Positions 45,409-57,217 are shown, numbered from the stretch's first letter. The stretch: 64,000 bases of DNA from Paramarasmius palmivorus (GCA_037176845.1 JAYKXP010000017.1:496001-560000); one strand, 5' to 3'. Translations and numbers: made by a program. The notes: generated by a model not told the origin, from the letters alone.

Positions 45409-46803
45409 CTAATGTCCAGGAAACCGGTCTCCGTCTTGATTCGGCGCTGTCACCAATACAAGCGGTGGCAGAGGCGGAAGGGCTCTGACCGCAGAGGGCG
45501 GGAACACATGGCTGCTTCGTCTAGAGTGGTAGCTAGGCAGCGTCGTATATGATGACACACTGCTGAGTGTCTGATTCCGATCCAGCGCACCAGATGGCCC
45601 TGCACGATCAGGCTCTCGTGAATGAAACGAGGGAGGCGCGGTGGACGGTATTGCCACTTCACGTAGGCTGCGACTGGGGCTGGATAGGGTTTGGGGAGAG
45701 CTTTCCGGTGCCAGGTCAATCGACGACGCTACGCCAAAATCCGGAGCCACAATGTTGGAACTGGGAGCAGTGCTGCTGTGGCTGAGCGATATGGAGCTTC
45801 TGGATTGTGACAAGGTGGCTTCTCTGGCTTTGTCAACGAACACCGAACTAGTCGCAGCCTCTATCTCTAGTGGCCCTTTCACGGGACGCAAAGATAATGG
45901 TATTAGACGTCTTCCAACAGTTGGCCGTGGCGGCTTCAATCGCAGGGCGTTTCTGTAAGAGACCTGCGCGTCTATAACTGGATGGAGTTTAGTAACAACG
46001 TATCGGGGAGAAGATTAGTCACGGTACCTAATAGACCATCCCATATGATAAGCAAGAGAAGGGTGAACGACAAAAACACGGAAAAGACATAGATGAAAGT
46101 TGAATTTCTTGAAACTTGTAATGGTATTTCGATGCCGAAGAAGAACAGCGCAGATACAACATGGTAGGTCCATAATGTACCGGTTGTCAGCTACCAAAGC
46201 GTAGTCAGGCCAAGTCAGCCTCTTTTCCGGCGTCTCCATAAGTATAGCAGTGAGCGACATACCCGATTCCAATGAATGGATGTGTATCCCGCAAAGCCTC
46301 CAAGAAGGAAAAGCGAGAGAACCAACTCTAAGGTTTCTAATCGGAGCTTCAACCTTTGGTCACTCGTGGTGTGCGAAGTCTGGTGAGAAAGGTTGGTGAT
46401 ATCGACTACTCGGCTGATATAGGAGAGAGAGCGAGACAGCAGGACCAAGAAGGTAAAAGCTACTTTCACTTGGGTAGGCCATCTCAGAGTTGTAAGAAGT
46501 ATTAGAAGAGCCAATATCAGTAACACCAAAGCTGCGATATTTTCAATTCGTGACCTGTACCGAGCTCGAGTGAGTTCTTGGAATATAGAGATTCACACAA
46601 CCACTCACTCATTGGATTGAAGGGAATATGATGCGCCCTGGATAATAACTGCAATCCATCCAACAGCAAATGTGCCGACATAGAATGCCGTCTTTAACCA
46701 CAGCCAAAAATGGGCTTTCGCAATCTGCGGAATGACAAGTTAGATGGATAATGGATCTGGGTTTGAAACTCACTAATCTCGATGCAAGATCAGGTAGCAT
46801 CAT
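45409..46803 (-). CDS. Membrane family with LPSY tail, member C
   Basis: Exons 46803-46774, 46724-46609, 46554-46263, 46190-46028 and 45971-45409 give 387 residues in frame. The 10-residue first exon leads to span 1 (AFYVGTFAVGWIAVIIQG). Conserved blocks are LRWPTQVKVAFTFLVLLSRS, LKLRLETLEL, GGFAGYTSIHWNR, FFFGIEI and a span ending in IIWDGLL. This copy lacks the long loop with Cys residues after span 1 that A and D have. The tail carries STAPPSFHSRE, TTLPSYHSRRSS and RALPPLPPL. The 3' flank at 45177-45244 matches that of member E at 50020-50090. Confidence 0.75.
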
Positions 46804-48036
46804 GTCAGTCGCTTCAAGGGATGCTGGTGATGTTGAGCTTGGACTCTATCACGAAGCCATCGCTTTATATCTGTGGTTCCTACGATGTCGATATGTATGA
46901 TACTGTCCGAGTTGTACTTCTTTCATCGTATCATGGACCCTACCACTGGCTCCTGGGGCGATTATCGATCAAGTGGTAACTAGGGATCTTGATGTTAATG
47001 CATGCATACAGAGAAAGTGACTCCGATAGTAGCGGAGCTTCTCATGTCAAATAACAAGCACATCATGTTCTCCAACAGGTGCGTCTTGAAGCTTGAAGCT
47101 TGAGCTATGGGCAAGCTATGCCAGGAATCAGAATATCGGGTGAAGAGAGGAAGAAAAATAGACTCGTAACCACTCTCTGCAGAGATGACAGTCAATCAAT
47201 CACTCAGCGCAGCTTGTAGGGTTACGGTAGATACTAGAGCCCAATCAGCGCAGCGGCTGGTTCGAGTCGGAAGAAAAAAAAACGAACCGTTCGCGTTAGT
47301 CACTATAAGCGCCCATACACTGATCACGCCTCTTTTTTTCACACCTACTGCACTGGTCGTCTCTTTTTGCTCTACATATTTATAAACCCTCGACACTATG
47401 AGTTGAACCGAATTCGAACAATACCTCAGCGCTCAGCGACGGACAGCTCTCAACAAGGCCTCCCCTGGCCCCACATGGTAGGCCATTACGCCTTGTATGT
47501 CGGTTTGTTGGTGCAGAAATTTCAAGAGAGGGGGACACGGCTCAAAGGGAACAAAGCGGATTTGGGTGATATAGCGATTTTGGAGAAGAAGAAGGATGGG
47601 AGTTTTGATGGTCAATTGAAAGCGATATATCGAATCTCGATGCGCGTGCGTTTCAACTGTTCCTTGGTCCTCTACCCTCTGTTTGACGCCAATGACGAGT
47701 TGCACCGTAGGATAACAATGTATAAACGCACGGAAATTTTGAATCGCAAGTAACGACCTCGAATCTTTGGGCTGTCCCTCAACTTTATCCTTACTATGTC
47801 ACTTTTCTGCCAGCTTACACGGAAAGTCGACCAGATACATACCACTCATGCTCAAGTACAAAGCTCTCGTCGTGAGACTTGTCGTTCCGAGGGCAGCGCA
47901 AATGTGGTCCTCGCAACACAGCCAAATGGTTCCTCGTGCTAGTATACATGTGGTCTAATTACACATACATAGTCTCCCCTAGGCAGAATCAATCACTCGT
48001 ACCGTAAATCACACATCATGACAGTCGTAATATCCA
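46804..48036. other. Intergenic region between members C and D
   Basis: No gene supported. The plus-strand frame 47367-47753 has no motif or splice partner. A short AAGCTTGA repeat occurs at 47090-47105. Confidence 0.4.
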
Positions 48037-49535
48037 TCATCCTTCGTTGGGATCGCTCCCGTCATATTGTACAGCCGCCCTAGGGGGCGGTGGAACTGGA
48101 AGAGCTCTAACAGGAAAAGCGGATGGGGGGAGATCATGGCTACTTCTTCGAGTGCGATAGCTAGGAAGCGTCGTGTATGAGGAGTAGCTGCTGATCGTAT
48201 CGTCTCGGGAGAGCCCGTCGGCACCAGTCACAGCTGAGTTTGCAACGTGAGCTTGTGAGTGGAACGAGGGAGGGATGGTCGATGGTGTGATTGGCTCGCT
48301 CAGGCTGAGATTAGCGTTGCTAGGGGAACGTCGTAGTGTTAGGGATGCCAAATTTGTGTCGCTAGAGTCTACGTTATTGAGGGTGTTGGGATAAAGGCCA
48401 GAATTTTCGTTCCTGGCGTTGAGTGATTCGGAGACAGGCGTTTGTGATCGTGGTTGCGCAAGAGTGGAGCTCACGGCGTCGTCGATATACGAGATAGTGG
48501 TCTGATGCACCTCTCTGATCTCCAGGTCTTCGATAGTTTGCAATGATGTCCTTGGTGTATATGATGGTGATCGGGCATGTATTGGAGGCTCCGGCGCGGT
48601 AAGAGTTATGGTGTCTGCAGGTCCTTGTCTTGAGGTGGCTGAACAGTGCATTGGGTAAGTGGGAAGAAACACTGCCAAGAACATCTACGTTACATACCTG
48701 ACAGTGGTTGACGGTAGTACCATTGCATGATACTCAGCACAACAGCTAAGACAGTCGCAAGGGCTGCGAACGCTATGGAGATGTAAAAAAATGGCGAGGA
48801 TCTCCGTAATGATATCTCGATAGCGAATACAGCCAGCGAAGATGGTAAAGGATATAGCCAAACTGAACCAGTCTTTGACTAGATGAAAAACAGTCAGCCA
48901 TGTGCACCCATGAACGTTCGTGAGTAAGGGAAGATCTACATACCTCGTTAAAGGACACCAACGTGTACACCGCAAACCCACCAACAAAAAGGATGAGAAT
49001 GACTGACTCTACAATCTCCAGTCGTAGCTTCAGGATCAGATAGCCAGTAGAAATTGAGAATTTGTCAGACAGATCGGCGGTATGGACTATTTGATTGATG
49101 TAGAATATGGGACGGGATGACAACGTCAAGGATGTAAAGGCAAACTTAGCCTGTGTGGGCCACTTGATGGTAGCGAAAATCATCACCAAAACCCATACAA
49201 GCAACGATAGGGCCGCAATCTCTTGTAATTGGACCGAGGAGCGTGACCTATATGAGTGATCAATAACACCGAAGATGAGAAGTACATGTCGAGCCTCACG
49301 TTTCCATGGGAGGACTGAAACCCTTGACAAGACAGGTATTAGAATTTCTCGAGCAAATCGATTCTAGTTCACTGAACCATCCATCGTTTGCTGCAATTAA
49401 GACACCTTGAATGGCAACTGCGATGCATGCAAGAATTGATGCGCCAGCATATAATGCTGTCTTCGCCCACCATGAGAGAAGAGTCTTGCGGTAGACCTGG
49501 GAAAGAACATCAACGTATTGGAGGTTTGCCAGCAT
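48037..49535 (-). CDS. Membrane family with LPSY tail, member D
   Basis: Exons 49535-49300, 49247-48944, 48878-48698 and 48638-48037 give 440 residues. Here the short first exon of the other members is fused to the second, so one intron has been lost or was gained elsewhere. After span 1 the loop reads WFSELESICSRNSNTC, matching WFEKICTNDESAC in member A: two cysteines that may form a disulphide outside the membrane. Other blocks are IKWPTQAKFAFTSL, LSSRPIFYI, LKLRLEIVES, FVGGFAVYTLVSFNE and FAIEISL. It has the longest tail of the family (about 200 residues), with IPPSFHSQ, TTLPSYRTRRSS, and PVRALPVPPPP. Confidence 0.75.
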
Positions 49536-50224
49536 GGCGGTTCATACCCTCAGTGATTTGAGTAGCATCCGCCTGGGATGGATGGCAAGTCGAGCTTAAT
49601 GATTGTTTTGTATCACCGACAATCTTATATTACGGAGTTGCTACAGCATCCACAAACAAGGATATCCTTGCAGCTTGCAGCTTGCAGTTGAACCTACTAG
49701 TGGGCCATCGCGAGACTACTGGTTACCCTGGAAACTTGACCCGCATCGAATCAGACTGGTAGATGGGCATCAATCAATACGATTGTAGCGACTTGAAAGG
49801 GTTTCACGTACATCCAGATATCAAGAAAACGGTGCTTTCTGTTCGGTATAGCTCTGAGACTAGTAACTGGTGAGAGGTCAAGCTTCAAGAAGTAATCAAG
49901 CAAACGTAATCGTACGTGATGCTTGCAACGGAATTTGCCGAATATCCTACGTCACTCGTTTTCGGGGCCGAGCTACGGTTCGGCCTGCTCGGTGAAAATG
50001 CCAATTCCCATAATCAGTTAATTCCTGCTCTTGATCGCTTCGACGTTTGTGAACCGTTGTCTCCAATGAATCGAAATCAAAGCTACTGATGTACTGCACT
50101 CGAATCATCCTGGATGAATACTGTTGTACTTTATCCCTGCTCTGGCGGGTGAGAAGTGTAAGTGATGGCACCGTTGAACTCGTTATACAATGATAGTATT
50201 ACACCCTCTCTTGTACCCTTCCTG
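49536..50224. other. Spacer between members D and E
   Basis: Contains the 24-mer shared with the member B upstream region (49883-49906) and, at 49930-49936, GGAATTT, the unoccupied counterpart of the insertion site of the 5.6-kb element. Also similarity at 50020-50090 to the 3' flank of member C. No gene. Confidence 0.6.
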
Positions 50225-51736
50225 TTATACTTCATGGGATTCAATTGCCCGATTCTGCACTGTCGTCGCTGGAAGTGGCGGCAAAGGCGGAAGCCCCCTG
50301 ACAGGAAGCGCGGGCGGTGGTAGCGCATAGCTATTTCTCCGAGAGCAATAGCTAGGTAAGGTTGTATATGTAAAAGCACTACCGAACGTCTCGTTGCGAG
50401 TTAGCCCGCTAGGACCAGCGATAGCTGAGTCTACAACACCAGGGTCCCGCGAATGAAATGAAGGAGGAGCAGTGGATGGTGTCGTCGCTTCATTCACGCC
50501 AGAACTGAAGCTGATTGGGCTGCTGGGTCCACCCGTTTGTCCTAAGATTGATAAAGTCGTAGCTGAATCCGAAGGCTCGAGGACTATATGGTTGTCGAAT
50601 TGATTTGGAGCAATGCTATCCTTATGTGATGCAGCAATTTGGGGATGCAGTGGTACAGCGGAATTGCTCAGTCTGCCGATATACGATGGACCTGTGACGG
50701 GCGTCCGAGGGACCTCCATGATCTCCAGCGAGTCCTCAGGCTCAGATGACGGTTGTGGAACTCTGAGTGCAGGGGCCAATGGATGTGTTTGAAAGGGGGG
50801 TCGGGGCGCGCTGAACATCATGGTATTTTGGTTTCGCGGAGTGCCTGGCAAAAGCTCAGTATCTGGAAAGCCATCCACTATGAGAGGAGTATCATACCTG
50901 CCATGTGACGATTGTGATACCATTGCTTCGTGCCTAATACGATACCTAACACAAGCGCGGTAGTCGCAAAGGCCGTTGAAACATAGAAGAATGGCCTAGG
51001 TTGTAACGATATCTCGATGGCGAAAAACCCAACTGTAAAGGGGAAAGGATACAACCAGATTGTACCGAGTTCCCACTGCGTTAGTTAGTCGCAATCAGTC
51101 ACCGACTTCTTCATTGCATATAACGCACCTTGTTCCATGACATGAATATGTACGTCACAAAAAATGGGACTGAGAGTAGTGAGATAGTCAGTTCTACAAT
51201 CTCTAATCGCAGCCTCAACGTAAGGGAGCTTGGTGGATCCACAAGTTGACTAGACACATCGTTGGTGCTGAGAATTTGGGCAAAGTAGAAAACTGGGTGG
51301 GACAAAAGCACCAAGAGCGTAAAAGAGGCTTTGGATTGGGTAGGCCATTTTATAGTCATTGAAACCATTAGCGAAACCAATAAGAGCAGGGCCAGAGCTG
51401 CTATTTCTTTCAACTGCGTGGTTGATCGGTTTCTGCATGAGAAACAATCAAACAAATTGAACAGAGGGGATCAGAAAGTACATACAGTGTTTCTGCAGGA
51501 CAGCCAGGAAGATTGCTCGAGCAAAGGGCTTCTCTTTCGGTGAACCATCTGTCGTCTACAGCGATCAATGCGCCTTGAATACAAATCGCAATAGATCCAA
51601 AAACGAATAGTATCCCGACACGCAATGTCGGCCCTGAAAAAGAGAAATGGAACTTTCGAACAGTCGGAAAATTCAGTATCGTGCGTTAGATATGACAATT
51701 GCGAAGACCTACTTTCCGCAAAGGATTAGTGGACAT
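50225..51736 (-). CDS. Membrane family with LPSY tail, member E
   Basis: Exons 51633-51486, 51432-51129, 51075-50898 and 50844-50225 join in frame. A short first exon from the ATG at 51736 fits only if it ends at 51709 (phase 1, weak donor GTCTTC), giving about 425 residues; the start is therefore less certain than in the other members. Blocks are AVDDRWFTEREALCSSNLPGC after span 1, IKWPTQSKASFTLLVLLSHP, LRLRLEIVEL, FFAIEISLQ and a final span before a basic end. The tail reads STAPPSFHSRD, TYTTLPSYCSRRNS and PVRGLPPLPPLP. A TATATATA run lies about 90 bp upstream of the ATG. It is the upstream end of the tandem array. Confidence 0.7.
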
Positions 51737-52282
51737 GCCAGCCACCTGGGCTGGAGATGGACAAGCAGGTTGACGTTGACGTTTATACCGCCGCGTCTTT
51801 TGATGAAGCTCTAAGTCCCTGAAGATATATATGTGTCTCAGTTGCTACAACACCTGCTATGCCTCACAAATCAGCCTCGCCACCCGATAAATGAATGTGA
51901 TTGCTTCGTGAATCCCGCTACCAACAGGATAGCCATCAGGAGCGGTCAGATCAGTATTCTGATTTCGACCCGTTAGTTAACGCAACTATGGTAACAGTTT
52001 CAGGTCACATACGGGTGAATGTCATGCTTTGGTCCAACTAGTGATAATGAGAATCACGTATGGGTAAAACCTTCGGTTCGGTGCGGGCGATGTGAAAGGA
52101 AGAAGCGAAGCTAGCACCTGTGACATTGATTCCTAACAAGTCGATTGATACGAGTGATTGAATCGTTGGGATATGAATTATTTGAATAATAGGGAACACA
52201 TGCGTCAAGGCGCAAGGCAATACTAGAATCTACAAAGTAAGAGTGCAACACACCGAAAACACAGAAGAATAAAAACCCGTAT
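51737..52282. other. Intergenic region
   Basis: Promoter side of member E and 3' flank of the DUF262 gene; no gene seen. Confidence 0.4.
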
Positions 52283-54359
52283 CTACCCTGTACCTCCACC
52301 GCCACCTCCGCTTGAGCCAGGCGGATATACCCCACTTCCCATCGCTTGCATCCACTGAGCCAACATCTGGGGCGGTACCTGAGCCGGCATTTGGGTTTGC
52401 ATACCACCTGCCATATTCGGCATGTACCCAGGCGTCGCGGATATGGGGTTGTAACCAGCAGCCATCATCTGGGCCATGGCTCCTAGCATATTCATGTCCA
52501 GGTTCTGGGTGGGGAACGCCGGTGTGCCAGGCTCGTCCTTCACTGTTACACCAATTCCTGATGCGGAGTTCGACATCTCGTGAGGCGAAGGTAGCCGTTG
52601 AGGATTGGTAGTGCCAGTAGTAGTGTCGTTCGTGGGCGTAGATGGCGTCAAAGGCTCTCTGGCGCTCGGAGTCCTCTTCGCAGCTTGGAACGCCCTTGAG
52701 ACCGAGCTGGCGCCGCTAGCTCTAGACTTCTTTTTCTTCGGCTGCTTTCGCGACTCCTCGTAGTCGCTTTCACCATCAGCACCTTCATCTTCATTATCTT
52801 CGCTGTCGGCCACGGCTCGCTTTCCCTTGCTCTTTCCCTTGCTCTTCTTATTCGGGCTAGCACTAGTAGCACTTGCGCCTAAGGGGCCAGAATACTTGAA
52901 CGGATCGCGACCAGCAGCGAACGCAAAATCCAAAACACATCTCCCGACTCGACTGTTCATTCGAATATCCTTATGTGAGCTCCTCAGGTGCGACCTCATG
53001 TGCATGATGAGTTCGGAGAACCTCTTGAGATCGCCCTGTAGTTTAGCCTGCGTGACATAGGCCGTCATTAGGATTCCGATCATCTCCATCGGTGCAACTT
53101 TGCTCGGTAAGTCCGCAGTGACGAATTTTTGGATGTACCTGAAACATAGAGGTCAGGTTTCCTCGTCAAAGAATCAATTGCCACGTACTTGGTAGTATTG
53201 ACGGCCTTGGAAGCGAATGCAAAGGCTTCTTCAACCTTCTTCTTGAACGATGGAGGAACCTCTCCGTACTCTCCATCCATTTCGTCGTCCTCATCATCAT
53301 CTTCAAAATATTCCTCATCGTGGTCGGGGTTCACTTTCTTCTTCTGTTTTCTACCTGAAGTCTTGCGCGGCGCCCCGTCATCGGTCTTCTCTCCGAGCCA
53401 CTTTTCTATCTGTGCCATTCCTGCCAGTGCAAGCGTCTTGGGCTTGCCACTCGTTATCCACTTCTCCAGCGTGTGCACCACCGATGCAAAAACATGAAAG
53501 TCTCGCGCCCTTTCTCGGTCCCAAGAGATTTTGGAAGTTCCAAGCGTGTCTTCTGTATTATATTTCTCGAGAAGTTCTCGTATGAAGTTGGCGCGAGGGG
53601 TTGCGATTGACTGGAGCTTCTCGGCTGGAGTTAGAGCCATGCCAAGTTGTACGCGCTACAGAGTGTCAGTTTAGCGGTGAAAACGCGACAATGAACAAAC
53701 ACATACTCGGAAAATATCTCTCTCATCACTCTCCCTCAGTTCTCCGTACTCCACGCACACCACTTGCTTGTTGGCGAAAATTGTCTTGTACTTATCGGGT
53801 AATAGTGTTTTACGACCTGTTTTTCCGGGATTGTCCTTGTACCAATACAACTGGCCTGTGTGGGTATCTTTGTGTGGTATCAATCCATCCATGAATAGAC
53901 GGATGCTTGTTAGACGTTGTTTGCCGTCGATGCACACGCGAGTTTCTGAGCCGTCCTCGTGAGTTGTGACGGCTGTTTTGATCGATAGTTAGCGTTTTTC
54001 AGGGGAAATCTGCCTGTAGAATCACCGAATATGATAGGAGGAATGTAGTAGTTCCTCAAAATGGAATCAATAAGCTGAGTCTGCTTCTCCTTGCTCCACA
54101 CAACATCGCGCTGATACTCTGGATCCAAATCGATGTAACCCATGTATATCTGTTCGAACAACGCCTGTGCAGTGTATGTGGTTGCACGTGGAGGCTTCAA
54201 GGCATTCTGTATCGTGTAGCTGTTATCTTGCTGAACCATAGCTTTCGGTCGGCCTGGCCCTTTCTTCTTCTTGCCTGAAGATCGTGCTTGGGTTGTGTAC
54301 TCTTGATCGAGTTCGTCTTCATCTGTAAGCTGAGAGGAAAATTCCGATTCGGAGTCCAT
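52283..54359 (-). CDS. DUF262 domain protein (GmrSD/ParB-like fold)
   Basis: Exons 54359-54026, 53972-53707, 53655-53189 and 53138-52283 give 640 residues. The N-terminus is acidic then basic (GKKKKGPGRPK, an AT-hook-like patch). The DUF262 core follows: YIDLDPEYQRDVVWSKEKQ, IDSILRNYYIPPII, and IDGKQRLTSI, the counterpart of the DGQQR motif that binds nucleotide in the bacterial restriction enzyme GmrSD. An all-helical region follows, then an acidic DEDDE stretch and a basic KSKGKSKGK patch. The C-terminal 130 residues are Pro/Gly/Met/Gln-rich and end in a Gly run. Fungal DUF262 proteins have no settled function; the AT-hook-like and basic patches suggest a nuclear DNA-bound protein. Confidence 0.8.
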
Positions 54360-55288
54360 TGTCGTTTCTAAAGATGCTTGAATAAACAAGTCGAGATGTT
54401 AGAAAAGACTGGGTGCGTACGAAAAGACCTGGTCTTCTGTTCCTTGCAAGAAAGAAGTCGATCCCCTAGTATCCCGAATCAATGGGTATTTCCTGAAATA
54501 AAATTGCTCCAGAATTTTCGGCAAGGAAGGAGAGTGAGTCGTGGTGGTGGTAGTGGTCAGAGGCACTGGAAGGTCTCAAACGCATTTCACACAGGCCATT
54601 ATGTACCGAGATAGTTCGCACACCTTGAATTCACTTCACAATCAGACAATCGCAATCCCATTATTTCAGATAAAGGCAAAGTACAGGACTTGGTGATCCT
54701 TCAGATATACGGCCTTGGAGTCGTCCAGAACACTCAGAATAACTAGGCTTGCGTACCACCATCAGCTATCTTTGGAATACCCTGTTGTACTCTTATGGAC
54801 ACATCGTGCTGGAGTGTGCGTCTCGCACGTTTTGAGCAGTGGGTACCCTTTTTCAAAAAAAAAAAAAAAAAACTCAGCGTCTCACGTAGATATACATATA
54901 GGAGGTGGGAAAGAGGCGAAGCGCTGGAAATTCCCTTCAAGAAAACAAACGCTTTGCTCTCGACAGGATCATGCATCAATGCATCATGACAGGTCGTGTA
55001 TGGTAAGACTTTTCTGTGCGATTTTGTTTGAACAGAATAATACTCATTTTCAAGCTTAGCTTCGAGAGCATGTGAACACTTCTGACCATCACGATAAGCG
55101 TTCAAGTCAGTTTGCCCTTAGCTTGCCCTCGGACTCCAGAAATCACTGGCAGCTTCCCTGTGAAGCGATGATCAAATACTCTAGCTAATAGCATGGCCCT
55201 TGGCGTAAGCCAAGCCAGTCCTCCAGGGCCTCCATAAAGCTCACAGAGGCACCATGCGGTCGACCACCATTCCTTCGAATTCCTCAAA
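54360..55288. other. Divergent intergenic region
   Basis: Contains an 18-bp poly(A) run at 54855-54872 on the plus strand. No adjacent retroposed gene was recognised. Promoters for the DUF262 gene (minus) and the secreted-protein gene (plus). Confidence 0.45.
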
Positions 55289-57217
55289 ATGCATCTAAAA
55301 ATGTGGATTGGAACCTCCCTGCTAACTTTAGCTGCCAGTGCTACTCCTTTGTCTAAGAGGATCTCCTATACCCCTCGAATCATCCTGCCCGATGAAAACA
55401 CTGTTTGGAGAATTGGGGATCTGGTGAATGTGACTTGGTGCGTTATCTGTTCAAACTTTTACAAGTGGTACTTTGCTCAATGCTTCGCTCGTATTCCAGG
55501 GACAATTCCGACGCACCGGAAGTCATTTCGAATCCCAGTGCTATACAACTCAATAATGCTAGTGGACCGATTCCTGTATGGGAGTGTCAGTATTCTCCAG
55601 TATTGATGTTAGTCGCCTTCCTGTTGCTCATCATGGCTAAATAGACGGCGTTCTATCCCAAGGCTTTGACCTCAAATTAGGCTTTGCCGAGGTCGAGGTT
55701 CCGTGGTATGGCATTAAACCTGGGAATTATACCATCACATGTGCGTATCTTTCGTATGTATCTATGCACCGCACTTACACATCAGGAAAAAGCTCCCCCT
55801 TGAATTCACAATATTTCATATGATTTTGTGTGATTTCAGGCAGTTGCATTATTTTCATGAATTCAGATGAAAAATGAATGTCCTTCTTGAGGGGCTGCTG
55901 AATTTATCTGAATTCAGCCAGTTCAAACAAGGAATATCGTAGGTATTAATACTAATACATAACACGCATCCAGGCAGAAGAAAGTGCAAAGTGTTATATA
56001 TTTCCAATATCTACATACACCGTGACTACATGTAAGCTAACGAACGATAATTATCTACAACTACTAGTTAATCCCAGACAGTCATTCCTCAGTCCACCTG
56101 TGAAACGGTATAGTTATCATCAAGTATAGCCATTGCAAACAATATAACTTACCGGCATCGACGAGTACGACACGCAAAATGAAGTTACTTTCACCGGACC
56201 AGGTACCGTTATCATTACACGTAGACGACTTGCTTCAGTAGAGCATTCGCAGGTGAAAGGGGGTATTGAGACTCACAAGACGCGTCCTATTACGCGTATA
56301 ACCTTCGGGATGCGACGGCAAGCCATCATGCAGCGAGAGGTGACGAGGGTTCTGTGGGATGGAATCGACGCCTGTGGGTGAGTTCGGGGGGAGTGAATTG
56401 CCTGCTCAGTGATTGCACCAAGTGTAGGGGGACATCTTGTACGCCTTGTAGTTGATGTGCTGTTGTTCTGGAACTAGTCAATACAACATTAACCGGATAG
56501 AAAGGACCCACTCACCAGTAGTACCGCTTCATATAAGCCATTGAACCAATACCCTGAAGGAGGCTGAATTCTGTCAACCTATTACGAAGGGCCGTGACGA
56601 AAATGCCATGAGAAGGGAGAATGGGCAGTAGGCTGAAGTGGGAAGAAGGAAAGAGTGGGCGGAGTCAGGGCGGAGTAAAGGGGAAGAAAAGTGACGTGGA
56701 AATTTCCCACGAAAATCTGGTCCATAGTCTAGAGTCTAGACTCTAGGCCACGCCTGCCTTTTGACTTGGAATAATTTTTCGCCTTTGGCTGGCGGTTAAG
56801 TCTTCCGAGTCGGATCCTCTGCTTCCTTCCCTCGTAACGGCTCAATAACTCTAGAGAATCTCAATCTAAGCCTTAAGACCTTATCATTTACCCTAACTCA
56901 AACATGCTCTCGGACTCTAGTCCTGATTTCAACTCCAAAGTAGGCAAACCCGGCAATTCCTGGGCAAAAGGATTGTTAAGGTGAGTACAAAGGCGAAATT
57001 TCCAGACGCGCATGAACAGGTATGAACTCGGCCTAAATAATCTGAATTCAGGAGTGAGATGACAGAAACCCTGAATTCAGAGTAAATCAGACAAAATTGC
57101 GTGAATTCTTACGAAATAGCCAAGGAGGTTTTTCCTGATGCACGGGCATCTTCAGTGTTTGGCAATTCAGGAAACAGAAGTCCACTTTTCCGTATCATCG
57201 GTCGTGATGAAGAGTAA
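55289..57217 (+). CDS. Secreted KNH/Kre9-like protein with a transposon in its last intron
   Basis: Exon 1 (55289-55437) codes a signal peptide (MHLKMWIGTSLLTLAASA) and TVWRIGDLVNVTW. Exon 2 starts at 55500 (DNSDAPEVI). Exon 3 (55645-55740) reads GFDLKLG and VPWYGIKPGNYTIT. Exon 4 (57156-57217) reads LFGNSGNRSPLFRI and stops. The order matches the Ser/Thr-rich GPI-anchored/KNH family of basidiomycetes, where LFGDSGN-SP-F-I closes the domain. The intron between exons 3 and 4 has been enlarged from about 60 nt to 1415 nt by an element (55783-57137). The exon 2 to 3 joint does not keep frame with any canonical donor I found, so the gene may be broken or that border is misread. A cell-wall role is likely if intact. 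Confidence 0.55.
55783..57137. mobile_element. 1.36-kb CAG...CTG element in an intron
   Basis: Begins CAGGAAAAAGCTCC and ends GGAGGTTTTTCCTG: a 14-bp TIR with one mismatch, with weaker matches inside (a TTTTGTSTGATTT word in both arms). It is flanked by the direct repeat AT (55781-55782 and 57138-57139). GAATTCA/CTGAATTC words recur in both subterminal regions (55800-55925 and 57050-57110). No gene is recognised inside. The end triplet, the 2-bp AT duplication and subterminal repeats copy the layout of the Plavaka element at 20164, but the sequences differ, so it is a non-autonomous member of the same broad class. Confidence 0.75.

Noticed and set aside
47367..47753. Plus-strand frame with a GHYALYVGLLVQKF stretch
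   Set aside because: No homologue recognised, no splice partners, and it lies in a spacer of the tandem array.
54855..54872. Poly(A) run as a sign of a retroposed gene or LINE end
   Set aside because: No upstream coding remnant and no target duplication could be seen.
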